A stretch of 64,000 bases of DNA from Corythucha ciliata (GCA_038030265.1 CM075939.1:55595253-55659252); one strand, 5' to 3'. Shown: positions 22,219 through 33,329, counted from the first letter of the stretch. Made by a program: numbers and translations. Notes: generated by a model not told the origin, from the letters alone.

Positions 22219-22929
22219 TGTCTAGACAAAACGAAATTATTAAAATATCGAATGACAAAGGAATGTATGAGGCTTTGACACGGGACACAAGTCACAGCAA
22301 CACCCACACAATTTTGTAGAACTCATACAGCATGGTTCACACCTCTATCATGCACGCTTCCGGTCCGACACCGCTCATGCATGTCCAATCGGAGCTGGTG
22401 GAAACACAATCTGAGAGGGATGAGAACCGTAATAGCCGTCAATTATAAGGTAGTAATGCATATTACGATCCCCATACCGATCTAAAAATGCACGGCCGGT
22501 GTGGGATAGGACGCATGCATGAAAGGTGGTGTGACCACAGACGTCTGATACTCGACCAACAGACAACACGCTCAGAGCCTTTATCGACATTTTTGTTTCA
22601 TTAGAAAAGCAAGGGTAACACAAATAAGCGGAATGTGGACTTGAAACAATCATAACAAATACGAAAAGTAAGGCCAGCTCAATCAACGACCTTAAAAGAA
22701 GGTATAGGGGCCACTGAACTCATTTATTTATTGAACTCACGGGTTTCGGGGCAGTCAAGGTATGCAACTCAATATAGATAAACGTATTCTAGATCTCCTG
22801 CGGGCGGCGAACTTAATGAAAATCACAGATCTTTTATTACTTTAACGCTATCACGAGGGTTTGTTTACTTTTGATCTCACTAACTTTAGTTTGACCGGCA
22901 GGGCGCTGGCGTCGCTGCTCGCCTCCAAT

Positions 22930-23581
22930 TGATGCTTTGTAGAGCTCTGATTAAACTGATAAGAGCGAACATAGCCGCGTATGCGTCTACTCGTCTTTGA
23001 AGGTTCCTTACTTTTATCTCTATCTTATCACGAGAAACGCTAAGGACAAGGATAGTAAAGAAAGGAGGTAGCGCCGTAACTGATAGGCGAGGGGGATTTC
23101 CCCCCAAATGTCGCGTCACTCAGATGGACCCCCCACTATGTCATCCAAACGTGATTGATGGTTGATTGAGGCTCGAAGCATTGCAGAAAATTATTCCTTT
23201 ATTTTTCTCGGGCAACAACATTATGATAACGAGTGATAACAATTCCCAAATTAGTCTTGTTTAGTTTTATTGAAGAACTCATGGGAAAGTGTTTATTTTT
23301 CTTTTAAATAATTGGTTCGTTGGCATTCAAAGTTCAAATTTATGTACAACAGAGAAGCAACTATGCCAAGGCGCTAATTCGACGCTATTTGAACAAAACA
23401 AAATAACTGATATTGGCGAAGACTCAACAATATTCGGAAGTCACGCTAGGCTCTTAAAGCGACTTTATTATGCGAGCATCTGTGATAGTTGAAACTTTGA
23501 GGAACCCACGCAGAAATTCATTTTATTTTATTGGAGTCTCAGCTTTGACAGTTCAGAAATGAAGTCGGTTTTCCATTAATG

Positions 23582-23617
<36 letters not shown>

Positions 23618-23639
23618 GCAGGAGCATCGGTCAGTATCG
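22930..23639. other. no gene recognised; inverted-repeat arm and poly-A
   Basis: Arm 22953-23010 is the inverted counterpart of 16957-17014. The wider block 22953-23130 recurs inverted at about 24915-25030 (shared GGTCCATCTG, AGTTACGGCGCTACCTCCTT, AAAGACGAGTAGA). A 32-base A run at 23582-23613 could be the tail of a retroposed copy lying to its left, but I recognise no source gene. Confidence 0.45.
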
Positions 23640-23647
23640 GCGCTACC

Positions 23648-24885
23648 TAGTGATGGGTTTACACCGGGAAAATAAAATTTCGGGTTTTTTCCCTGGGAAA
23701 AAACCGGGAAAAAACCCAATTTGGGAAAATACTGGGTTTTTATCCGTTTTTCACTGAATGTTGCAACAGACTCAGCAAATGAATAATAAACAAACGACTA
23801 TAGGTATTTATTGCACCCATAGAATCATACGAACTCTCTGTTTACACAAAAATGGTTAAAATTCTAACCGTTACGGGAGACAAAGCTGAAGCCGAGCCTT
23901 GCCACCAAATATCGATTAATTTTTCTATTGGAATTCATCGCCAGAGGTTTCCTCGTTTGTTGACGATGATGATGATTCAGATGCCGTTGCATCAGTTTCG
24001 TTGGACCTTTGAAAAATGAAGTGCGAATTTGCCTGCCGAACCTGTTTTCGGTATCCCAGCGTCCAAGAAGGTTTGAGGTGTCACTGCTTTCTGTTTTTGC
24101 TTCTTCGAAGATTTTGAATTTTCCAATTGTGGGACAGATAGGTCAGTTTTCCGGCTTGATCAGTCGTTAAACTTTTTTTTTTTTTTTTTTTTGCTGTCCA
24201 TTCAAGAAAACGTGCTAAAGGATCTTTCTGTCGCAGCTGATAAAATTCTAACCGCAACGGAAGACAAAGTTGAAGTCGAACAAAGTCCTTGACACCAAAC
24301 ACTTGGCGTGACCGCCGAGGCACTTTCCCACAAAAATGTCTTCCCCCAGAGTCCATCCTTGGAACGATAGTTGGCCAAATCCACCATCGCTTTGTCGACA
24401 TTAACCTTCATCTGTGTGGCAACCTTATGATTTTTTAATGCCTTCTATTTGCTCGTCTTGCTCAGCAGCGTCCCCTATGATGATGGGCCCAGGAGTGTCG
24501 CAGCGTAATGAATACTACTTTTAACGCTGGAGTCAATTCTGTCTTTCAGTTTTCGTAGAATCAGGGACTGTTCATTCTTGGAAAGTGACGACCGAGGTAA
24601 ATTTTCAGCGACCTTTAGCTCAATGTGGCGTAATGCGAGATGAATTATCTCTATGGAGCAGATAGAGACTTCTCAGAGTTGAGGGAAAGGTTACAAGAGG
24701 CTGCGCGAGGAAAAAAACTCACGCTTCGAGGCTGAATTCTTCAATTTCTGCAGTGATAAGTTCTATTCAAATTGAACTAATAAAAACCCAATTCGGGTGG
24801 GAAAATACTTTCTTGGGAAAAAACCGGGTTTTTTCCCAAAAAACGGGAATATTCCCAATGGGTTTTTTCCCTTGACCCATCACTA
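23648..24885 (-). mobile_element. hAT-family DNA transposon remnant
   Basis: 1238 bp. The inverted ends are TAGTGATGGGT and ACCCATCACTA, with subterminal GGGAAAAAACCGGG-type repeats on both sides. An exact 8-bp duplication GCGCTACC flanks it (23640-23647, 24886-24893). An 8-bp duplication and CAGTGATGGG-like ends are hAT hallmarks. The interior keeps only the C-terminal part of a transposase on the minus strand, so this copy is internally deleted. Confidence 0.9.
24099..24411 (-). pseudogene. hAT transposase C-terminal (dimerisation) fragment
   Basis: Two overlapping minus-strand frames (24411-24202 and 24401-24081) together match the hAT dimerisation region: SAVTPSVW, a stretch ending AVRILSAATERSFSTFS, then KLTYLSHNWKIQNLR. 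The frame changes beside an A/T run (24173-24192). No catalytic region remains, so it is non-functional. Confidence 0.75.
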
Positions 24886-24893
24886 GCGCTACC

Positions 24894-25164
24894 TCCTTTT
24901 TGAGAACATTGAAGGCAGGTCCATCTGGATGACGCGGCTCTCCCACCTTTTTCAGTTACGGCGCTACCTCCTTACTTTACTTACCTTGCGCTAAGGATAC
25001 TATAAAGACGAGTAGAGGCGACGTTTGATAAAGCTTTTCCCGGGCTCCACCATTTTTGTTCTGGATAACGTATCAGACTACTATCTTTGGTGTTTGTTGA
25101 AATTGGATTTCGGTGTTTCTCATTTCTTTCTTATTGAACGTTCATTCAGCGAATACTTATAAAA
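24894..25164. repeat. repeat arm upstream of a THAP fragment
   Basis: 24915-25030 is an inverted copy of 23130-22953. The block 24985-25070 also matches, inverted, 32650-32735 (GTTCTGGATAA, TTTGATAA, GATACTATA). It directly precedes the THAP frame at 25165, so it may be the 5' end or leader of a THAP-containing transposon family. Confidence 0.5.
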
Positions 25165-25335
25165 ATGGTCGGGTGTGCAGCATTTAACTATACCAACAGC
25201 ACTCTTTGGGGCCACCGATTTTTTATTTTTCCCACGGAGGCGGAGAGAAGAAAAAAGTGGCAAGCCAACTGCCGGCGAGGAGGCGGCTGGAAGCCCACGA
25301 AATATATATTCACGCCTTTGCGAAGTAAGTTCTTT
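25165..25335 (+). pseudogene. THAP zinc-finger fragment
   Basis: Starts MVGCAAFNYTNST and continues FFIFPTEAERRKKWQANCRR, the spacing of an N-terminal THAP domain. The second Cys of the usual C-x4-C pair is Tyr (NYTNS). Similarity fades after WKPTKY near a possible GTAAGT donor at about 25326. It is distinct from the THAP of the 18-kb transposon. It may be exon 1 of a P-like or other THAP transposon whose remainder is not visible. DNA binding is probably lost. Confidence 0.6.
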
Positions 25336-25459
25336 TCACATATTTTCCCTAACTTGACTAATTTAGGCGGAGGCGTTAATTTATACTTACGATTAGTGGC
25401 CCAGTGGAGTTCTTTACGGTACGGAGGCAGTTCCGCCATTTGATACTTATCTACCGTCC

Positions 25460-26454
25460 ACGCCCTTTCCATTGGCCATACCCGGCCAGCCTACTCATCG
25501 CAAGTCTGCAACTGTATTGAATTATTCATACTGAAATAGTAATGCGGACCCTACAAACTGGAATGGAGCGAATTGCCCCCGCAAACAGCTTGGAATTCGC
25601 CCCCGGCGTTCAGGTCTGATGTACCCGCCTATAGGCCTAGATCCACCACCGGTGGGGGCGGTGGGCTGTGATTGCATATGGTAACAGAAGGGTAACTGGT
25701 CTTAACATTATCTTACAGTTCTATAGAACAATCTATCGAAGTGTCATCGTTTAATAATTGTTTGCAGGGTTGATGACGTTAAGTTCCGCACTACAACTAC
25801 AGCCTACACACAATCTTAGCCTTGATTGGTTTTCAATGGGTCTGTTCTGTAAAATTAAATGATAGTTCCTATACTTACATTGATCGGTATGGTGATCGTT
25901 CAATTCTCATTCTCATTCATTTTCAAATCAAGCAAGAGGCGATTCCTGGATATTTCCCGACCATTGAGAATTCCCGGACTTTTCCCGGGTTTCCCGAATT
26001 TCCCGGGTCGGTCGACACTCTCTAATAACAGTGTACCTATTTCCGAAAAAAATCATAAACAATTCGGTCATCTTGTCCAGAATCACCCGGTATGGAAAAT
26101 AATTCGAATTAGAATAAACTAATAAAATCATAATCTACAGGGTGTACGATAACGAACGCTCAGAGAAAACCCTGTTCCAAATGACGTGCCTATAAGCTCA
26201 GGAGAAATGACTCGGAAAGCCCGCCTTGAGAGGAGCGAACGGCTGGCCTATTCGAACCAATCAGTGGCCACCAATTTTTCCGATTATAGTTCTGACAGAT
26301 TGGTGGGCCCCATAGAGATAATATTATACAATATAAGCAGTGGCTGACTGGCCCCTTGGACAGTGGGTGTCCAAACCACCCTTTCGCCCCTTGGGAGTGG
26401 CGCCCCTCTCAGACCATCGTCAGATTATCATAAATAATAGATTAAAAACGAATA
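25460..26454. other. no gene recognised
   Basis: Mixed sequence. TTCCCGG-type short repeats at 25950-26010, and a TACAGGGTGTACG segment near 26138 of the kind seen at transposon ends; no partner end was found. Confidence 0.4.
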
Positions 26455-27062
26455 TCTGTGCTTATCAATTCGCGGACAAAATTGTGGTAAAATTCCTAAC
26501 TTAAATACATAAAATGGAAAAAATGGCTAATATGCGGCTAAAATTGCGGAAAACGCCAATTCGTGGCTAAAATTGAGAAAATTCGCGAATTCACGGGCTA
26601 GAAGCGCTACTGCGCTGCTATAATTGAGAAAAAGTGCCAGTTTTCGGCTAAACTTAAGGAAAATCACCAATTCACGGACAAAATTGTGGTAAAATTTATA
26701 ACTTAAATTCTCGACTTCGTGCCTTCTGAAGCCAAAGTGGCTAATTGAGAAAAACGGCATATTCATGGCTAATAAAATGCTAAAAAACACCTCTGATTCG
26801 CGGCTTGAACTGAGAAGAAGCGCTGATCTATAGCTAAAAGTAACGAAAAATGGCGTGGTGCTAAAATGTAAAAAAAATGCTAATTTGCGGCAAAAAATTG
26901 AAAAAATAAACCGATTTACAGCTAAAATTGCGAAAAACGCCAATTCGTGGCCAAAATTGAGAAAATTTGCTAATTCACGGGTTGGAAACGCTACTACGCT
27001 GCTAAAATTAAGAAAAATCGACAATTCGCGGGTAAAATTAAGGAAAATCACTAATTCGTGGC
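26455..27062 (+). repeat. degenerate ~30-bp satellite array C (left part)
   Basis: Same AATTCGCGGCTAAAATTGAG motif, plus orientation, ~30-bp units. It is split by the hAT-like insertion at 27063 and resumes at 30667-30780. The 189-codon minus-strand frame over it is an artefact of the 30-bp period. Confidence 0.85.
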
Positions 27063-27559
27063 CAGGGCTGGGCAGTAATTGAAATACGTAATTCAATTAC
27101 AATTAGTAATTGGTAATTTGTAATTGATAACAACACGCCATTGTAATTGGTAATTAAAAGCACTTTTCCGAAGTAATTTGTAATTAACCATTACCAATTA
27201 CATTTCCATCTTCAGAGCCAATATTACTTCGAAAACTCAGCGGGTACTATTTCGCGCCTTACTTGGAGCTTTTGGAGGAGTTTTTGCATGAAATTCTCTG
27301 AAAAATAAGAGTTTCAAAGCAATTATGACACGAGCGATATCCTCGAGCTTAGGGTTGCCAATTTGAAATTTGAGAAAAACAGTACAAAAGTTTCAAACCC
27401 CAAACCAGTGGCTTAGGTAGGAATTTGTCCTCGGGGGGGGGGGGGGGGGTCAGATTGAAATCTCGTAAGGGTGAGAGGAGGGGTAATTTCACATTTCAGT
27501 CATCATTCCACCCAGCCAGCAAACTCTCTGGACATCTTGCTGGCCTAATCATAGCCTCA

Positions 27560-29765
27560 ATCTCTCAGTTAAGGGCGATTTTTGGACTCTACCCGCAAAT
27601 TAGCGATTTTTTCAATTTTGGCCGAGTGTATCGTTCTTCTCAATTTCAGCCGCAGATTAGCGGTTTTGCCCCACCCCCTTCCATTGCCATGAATTTGCGC
27701 ATTTTCTCAACTTTAGCAGCAAAGTATCGTTTTTTTCCCGTGAGCGATGTTTCTTAATTATCCACGAGTTTTGGCGTTTTCCTCAAATTTTAGCAGCATA
27801 TTACCGATTTTTTAATTTTTTTTACCAGGGGATTAGCACTTTTCTCAGTTTCAGCTGGGAATTTACGTTTTTCTTAAGTGTTTTCCTCAATATTAGCCGC
27901 AAAATTAGGGGACTTTACACGAATTAGGATTTTTTTGGTCCACCATACGCAATGCATGAGCGATTTTTCTGTGTACTCGCGAATTAGCGGTTTCTTCACC
28001 TATTGCCACAAAAGGGCATTTTTTTTCAATTTCAGCCTGAAAACTTGCCTTCAGAATCCGCAAATTGGCGTGTATTCAGTTTTTGGTGCAAATCAGAATT
28101 TTTCTCAATTTCAACCGCGAATCAGCCTTTTTTTTTTAATTGTAGCGGCGGCGCGTCGTAGCGTTTCAAACCTGTGAATTAGCGAATTTTCTCAATTTCA
28201 GTCACAAATTGGCGTTTGGCGCAATTTCAGCTGTAAATTGGCGATTTTTTCCATTTTTAGCCGCAAATTAGCAATTTTCTCAATTTTTAGGCTTAAAATT
28301 AAACTTTTTCTTATTTTGACCAGGCTGATTATTTCATTTTCTAAATATTACCCGCAAATTAGCGGTTTTCACGTTTTACCACCGCATTAGCAAAACTATA
28401 TAACTTTTATAGGTATAGATTATTGCTTCTTTTCACTCCTAGCAGTGAATTAGCGTATTTTTTAACATTTAACATCTTCGTCCGAGAGCTGTTTGTAAAA
28501 TGGCAGCTGGCTGAATGACAAGTAAGAATAGAGAAATTCAAGGAAGTGGCTATTCAGCTGAGCGTTAAGGGTGTCCAAATTTCACGAACTACCTTAACTT
28601 TACAATTATCTTGAAGAAAATTTTGTGCTCTTTCCAACGGTGTCCTTGGAATTTCCCCAGGATCAATGGTTGCTAAGATACCGCCCGAGTTTCGAAAAAA
28701 AACGCCTGATGCATTGACAATCAGAAAACTTTTTCTCGGAAACGGTTAATATTCGGACCATGGTCCATATAGTCATTTTGGACCCACATGTGATGTAGAA
28801 TCACCCATTTCAATTATGCCCCATTTTCCCGTTACACCCTGTATAACTTTTATAGGTATAGATTATTGCTTCTTTTCAGTTCTAGCCGTGAATTAGCGTA
28901 TTTTTTAACATTATACTATAGCCATGCATGAATTTGCCATTTTTCTGCATTTTAGCCACAAAAATGCCTTCAGAAGGTGCGAATTTAAATTATAAATGTA
29001 AAGTTTTTTTCAAACCAAAAAAATTTACATCTATCCATCCATTTCTGTCAAAAAATCATAATTTTAAATTATAAATTTCAAGACACTTAATTCGAGAATT
29101 AGTGATGTTTCACCATTTTAGCTGCGAATTTTCGCTTTTTCTAAATTTTAACTGCGTGGTAGCGTCTCCAACCCGTGCATTACCTACCGAGTTTTGTCAA
29201 TTTTTGCCAAGAATTGGCGTTTGACTCAATTTAAGCTGCAAATTAGCAACTTTTTTCATTTTTAACTGAGAATTAGCACTTTTCCACAATTTGAACTGAA
29301 AATTAAAGTTTTTCTTAATTTTAGCTGGGCTAATTGGTGACTTTTTCAATTTTTGCAGCGAATTAGTGATTTTCTTCATTTTGTATCCGTGAATTAACGT
29401 TTTTCCATAAATTTATATCAGCAAATTGCCAATTAGCGATTTTTCCCAATTTCAGCTGTGAAATAGCGTTTTGTGCTAATTTTGCGGCCATCCTATTCCC
29501 TTTTTCATACGCAAATGGGTGATTTTACGCCATTTCAGTTGTGAATTTGCCATTTTTGTCCAATTTTAACCTGAAAGCGTCTTTTATTTGTCAATATTGG
29601 CTTGCCCAAATATAACACTTTTGCGTTGATTTCCACAATTCATTCGTAGAATGGCCTCCATGTACCGCGAATCAGCGATTTTTTTCTTAATTGTAGTCTG
29701 GAAGTTGCATCGCGAGACCACGAATCAGTGCTTTTTAGCAGCTATAGCCACGAATATTACCGATT
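27560..29765 (-). repeat. degenerate satellite array D inside the hAT-like element
   Basis: Units read as TTTCTCAATTTTAGCCGCAA + ATTAGCG, the reverse complement of arrays A-C. It is interrupted by a non-satellite block at 28470-28841. A G run lies just before it (27434-27449), and a C run follows at about 29792-29803. Confidence 0.8.
28399..28912. repeat. 71-bp direct duplication flanking a 372-bp insert
   Basis: 28399-28469 and 28842-28912 match with only a few differences (TATAACTTTTATAGGTATAG onward through TTAACATT). The 28470-28841 segment between them is not satellite; it ends CGTTACACCCTG. Either a long target duplication or an unequal-exchange product. Confidence 0.75.
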
Positions 29766-30510
29766 TTTGTCTGATAGAGGGTCCGGGGTGAACCCCCCCC
29801 CCCGTACCTGTGTAAGGGGGGTCCCGCAGACCCAACTACTGCGTTGGGTCTGAAGTCCAAGGATAAAGCTGGAGGTACTCGGACCTTTTCGGGCTGCTTC
29901 AAGTCCAGAAAATCTGCTAAATCTAACTTCAACGTGAAACGCTCATGAAGATTTTATGGGGCTCTTCGTTATGGTACTAGTGCTCCTTCGTCAGTATACT
30001 TGTGGCTCTGGGGGGGGGGGATCTATCCCCCATATCCCCCGTACCCACACCCCTGCCCCAAACACAAAAAGCTGGAGCCACAGAAAGCTGACACCACAAA
30101 AAGCTCGAACCACAAGAAACTCCAATCAAAATAGCTATAACCACAAAATTCTCAAAGCACAAAAATATCGAACAACATGAAGCTGCCATTGCAAAGCTCT
30201 TTGAGAGTTAGGTATCGCATGCACTGTTTCAAAGAAACACATAAAGAATCCGGGACTATGACTATCCGGGATTCCCCGTGACAGTTCGCAGGCCGGGATG
30301 TGGGGCAAAATTAGCCAAATTAGCAAATTCGACCCCGGACATTTCGCTACCCTACTCATTCGACGCGCTTGGCATCTTGGGGCTATGCTGTTCCTGCTTC
30401 CTATCTCAAAGACCTGTTCTGACGTTCGATTGTTGGCTGGACGCACTAAAAAAATGACAGTGAACAAGAGCAAGACGCTTTGGTGTTCCACAAATCCAGC
30501 TCTTGGGTAT
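29766..30510. other. no gene; short A-rich minisatellite
   Basis: Around 30045-30180 an approximately 18-20-bp imperfect unit with the core CCACAAAAAGCT recurs several times. C/G homopolymers occur at 29792-29803 and 30011-30020. No coding sequence that I can support. Confidence 0.5.
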
Positions 30511-30666
30511 TGGTAATTGAAAAAGTAATTCAATTACAGTAATTGTAATTTTTAATTATTCGTGGAAGTGAAAAGTAATTGGTAATTTGTAAATAATCCT
30601 CTTTTTTGGAAGTAATTTGTAATTAATTACTCAAAAAGCTGTAATTTGCCCACCCCTGTTCGTGGC

Positions 30667-32142
30667 TAAAATTGTGAAAAAATTCAATTTGCATAAAAAA
30701 TTGAAAATACGCCAATTCGCGGCTTCTGAAGGCAACTTTGAGGTTAAAAGTGAGAAAAGTCGCCAATTTATGGCTATGTATTCCCCAACCTATACCCCCA
30801 AACTCTACGCCACTGCGTTATCAGTCGCAAACTGAAGCTCATGCAAACGGCGCCCCCTTAATCAAGGCCCCCCCCCTGCGCCTCGACACCCCAGTCCGCC
30901 CCTGCATATAAGTTATATTATCTCTATGGTGGGTCCCCAATTTGTCAGAAGCAGGATCTCTGCAAATGAAGCGGGGAATTTTTAGAGTAAATTCCCGGCC
31001 CACCCATTTGTCCGGATACCCACTGACTGGGTGACTTTGAACGCGATGGTGTAGGGTGGGTTCAAAGTTCAAGTTAACAGGCATATAAATATTAGTAGGT
31101 ATAAGAAAAAACAGTTCGTATGACTGATTAGTTGTAGAACGATACACGGGCATAGCCAGAGGGGGATGTTGCCCTCCCCTATACTTGAAAGCGAATCCAG
31201 TGAGAGTGAGACAACTGACCACGAACCAACCATTAATCTACCTGAAGAAAGTCTGTGAACCTAATTTATCAGTTGAATTTCTGGCAATTAATGCAATTTA
31301 GTCATGATTCTTTCACTTTAACCACACTGAGTATGAATTTCCTTTTAGAAAAAGTAAATTAGCTGAAAAGAAATAATCTTAAAAGCCGGTTTTCGAGGTC
31401 GTTAATTTACTGAAAAAATAAAAAATGGTTATTTTTCTCACGGAACACAAAACTCGGTTAGAGACCACCGTACTCAAAGCTGTTGGTATAAGCCTTCTAA
31501 CGTATAAAAGCTGTCAATTTCTCCACAGAGAAGGACACTAATGTCAAAAAACTTGACTTTTTGTCACCACATAAACTAACTAGGTTCGGCAACAGTTATA
31601 GGCTCCTCAAACTGGCTATTCATCATGGAAATGTCCATTCATGTTCATAAACCATAGACAACGTCAGAAAAGCTGTTTCTCAAATCAGAAATTCACTTAC
31701 CAAAAACAGCAGTTTTATCCCTGAAACAGAGCAGGAACCCCGGAATCGTGATTTTTCAAAAACCGGCTAATTCACCCAAAAAACTGACTGTTTCACACAG
31801 CAGTAAATGGCTATTACACAACCAGTTGGGCCCTCTCCGAACATAGATCCTCGGGTATCTGGCAACCCTAGCCCTCACGCTGGAACTATTCTCTGAATGC
31901 AATAGGCAGGATTATGTTGCAACATTGTAATGTACGTTACACACGTACCATGTTATGATGCATCTGACATCTGGCTCCTGAGAAGCCCCACCCCTGGAAC
32001 AAGGTCTGGCTACGCCGTTATGGATGTGCCCGAAAATTTGTAATCAATGATGGTTCGATGTAGGCTCGAAAGAAACATTATTTACTGATTTTTTATTTTG
32101 GAGGCAGGAGTGATATCTGGTTTTTAATTTTTTTTTTTTTTT
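30667..32142. other. satellite tail, then no gene recognised
   Basis: 30667-30780 is the right part of array C. From 30790 to 32140 I see no gene, no clear repeat and no splice-consistent coding signal. Confidence 0.45.
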
Positions 32143-32348
32143 GACCGATCCTGCCGGCGTTTTCGTTGTCAGCGACGTTTCGTCGAGGGGTCCTCGACGT
32201 CCTCAGGCTTCTTTTTTTGGCTTTTGTTTGTAATGTATATTAATTGTAATAATACAATTACAAACAAAAGCCAAAAAAAGAAGCCTGAGGACGTCGAGGA
32301 TCCCTCGACGAAACGTCGCTGACAACGAAAACGCCGGCAGGATCGGTC
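32143..32348. repeat. near-perfect 92-bp-arm hairpin
   Basis: Left arm 32143-32234 and right arm 32257-32348 are reverse complements with one mismatch by eye; the loop is 22 bp. The arms begin GACCGATCCTGCCGGCGTTT. T and A runs flank it symmetrically. It is probably a foldback MITE. Confidence 0.9.
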
Positions 32349-32999
32349 AAAAAAAATTTAAACATTATTTACTATCGAATACGAATGCATTACAAGTAAG
32401 TTGTTGGAGCGTCGAAAGCCCTTCAAAGTTTAACATGAAACATGATTCGAATTAAACATCAAAGTAGCTGAACTCCAACCCTTGAATTCTATAAAATAAA
32501 GTTATTTCTTACAATAACACTCACCTAGCGCATGAAAAAGTTTGGAACAACAATATTCCTCGTGCCGGTAATGCACGTTTCTTTTTTATACTACACGCTG
32601 ACTAAAAGAATTTGTGAAACAGAAAAACAAATTTTTAAAATATACTTCTTTTTAGCGGTTTTCTTATCCAGAACAGAAATGGCGTCAGTCTTATCAAACA
32701 TTGCTTTTACCTGTATCTATAGTATCTCTAGAAACGCCTATAATTGGAGGCGAGCAGCGCCACCAGCGCTCAGGCCGTGGCAGAAAGAGAAACCAAAAAA
32801 GCAGGGGCTCAAAGTAAACAAACACATTAGATTGTATGGTGATTGGGAGAGAAAAAACCAAAGTTGTGCATTGTTCATAATATTGCGTGGGGGCGATCAT
32901 GGCATAGCTTTCAAGACGTGGGCCTGTCATCTCCGTGGTAAGCAAAAGTGTCCTATTTCTTCGCCAATAGTTGTGATTTCATTTTGTTTCGCTTAGCCA

Positions 33000-33275
33000 A
33001 TGAGGACCACATGTTGTGTTTATGGATGCTCTTTGGGGACTAAAGACGGTGTCAGTCTCCATGCTTTCCCTCGTCCGACGGAGTTCGTGGTAATTTCCGA
33101 AGGCTTCGAGAGGCAAAAAGTGAATAGGCGAAAACTTTGGGAGATAAAGCTAAGAATGGGCAAACGGACTCCCAAGTATGCCGTCGTCTGCTCCAACCAC
33201 TTCAAGCCTTCGGATTTCTTGTCTGAGACTCATTACACGGCTGTTCATGGAAGAAGTAAGAGAATTTCCCTTTGA
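33000..33275 (+). pseudogene. THAP exon of the deleted transposon copy
   Basis: MRTTCCVYGCSLGTKDGVSL and onward, about 80% identical by eye to exon 1 of the 22.2-kb transposase. THAP ligands are retained (Cys cluster, RRKLWEIKLRMG, VVCSNHF). The splice donor GAAGAA|GTAAGA is conserved at about 33257, but no downstream exon follows. If expressed it would give a DNA-binding domain with no catalytic part, which might compete for transposon ends (inference). Confidence 0.8.
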
Positions 33276-33329
33276 TCTTTGTGCAAAATTGATCCAAATT
33301 TCAATTTGCAGTGAGAAATCGCTTGTTTA

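Larger units (their letters stand above)
18150..22927. mobile_element. complete two-gene THAP-DDE / SWIM-YqaJ DNA transposon (ISL2EU-like)
   Basis: 4778 bp. Terminal inverted repeats of about 55 bp start (A/T)GGAGGCGAGCAGCGACGCC and contain CAAACTAAAGTTAGTGAGAT. They lie at 18150-18205 and 22873-22927. A 2-bp AT duplication flanks both ends (18148-18149, 22928-22929). Two convergent spliced genes fill it: an exonuclease-like protein (plus, 18292-19927) and a transposase (minus, 22218-20050), tail to tail with about 120 bp between the stops. Both reading frames are open across six exons. From family knowledge, a DDE transposase with a companion YqaJ protein defines the ISL2EU/IS4EU group as I recall it. 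A deletion derivative is at 32745-33731. Confidence 0.88.
27063..30658. mobile_element. hAT-like non-autonomous element enclosing satellite DNA
   Basis: 3596 bp. The ends are CAGGGCTGGGCA and, inverted, CAGGGGTGGGCA, both followed by TAATTG/TAATTT-rich subterminal repeats (27078-27215 and 30515-30645). An exact 8-bp duplication TTCGTGGC flanks it (27055-27062, 30659-30666), and joining the flanks restores a continuous satellite unit. No transposase was seen. The interior is mostly the same satellite in the opposite orientation. Alternative: two MITE copies brought together by rearrangement, although the exact duplication argues for one insertion. Confidence 0.75.

Noticed and set aside
22375..22686. 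103-codon minus-strand frame with a signal-peptide-like start inside the transposon
   Set aside because: No relative known to me, and it lies in the leader upstream of the transposase; a hydrophobic run alone is not enough.
23160..23613. Processed pseudogene ending in the 32-base A run
   Set aside because: No recognisable source protein, and no flanking duplication was found.
25822..26122. Match of a GATCGGTATGG(T/G)GATCGT segment with 22465-22490
   Set aside because: Only about 20 bases, without extension on either side; treated as chance.
26527..27096. 189-codon minus-strand frame with a repeated RELAxFLNFS pattern
   Set aside because: It is a translation of the 30-bp satellite; the period is a multiple of three, so long frames arise without selection.
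27425..28177. Frames in and beside the inverted satellite
   Set aside because: Same artefact of satellite periodicity; no domain.
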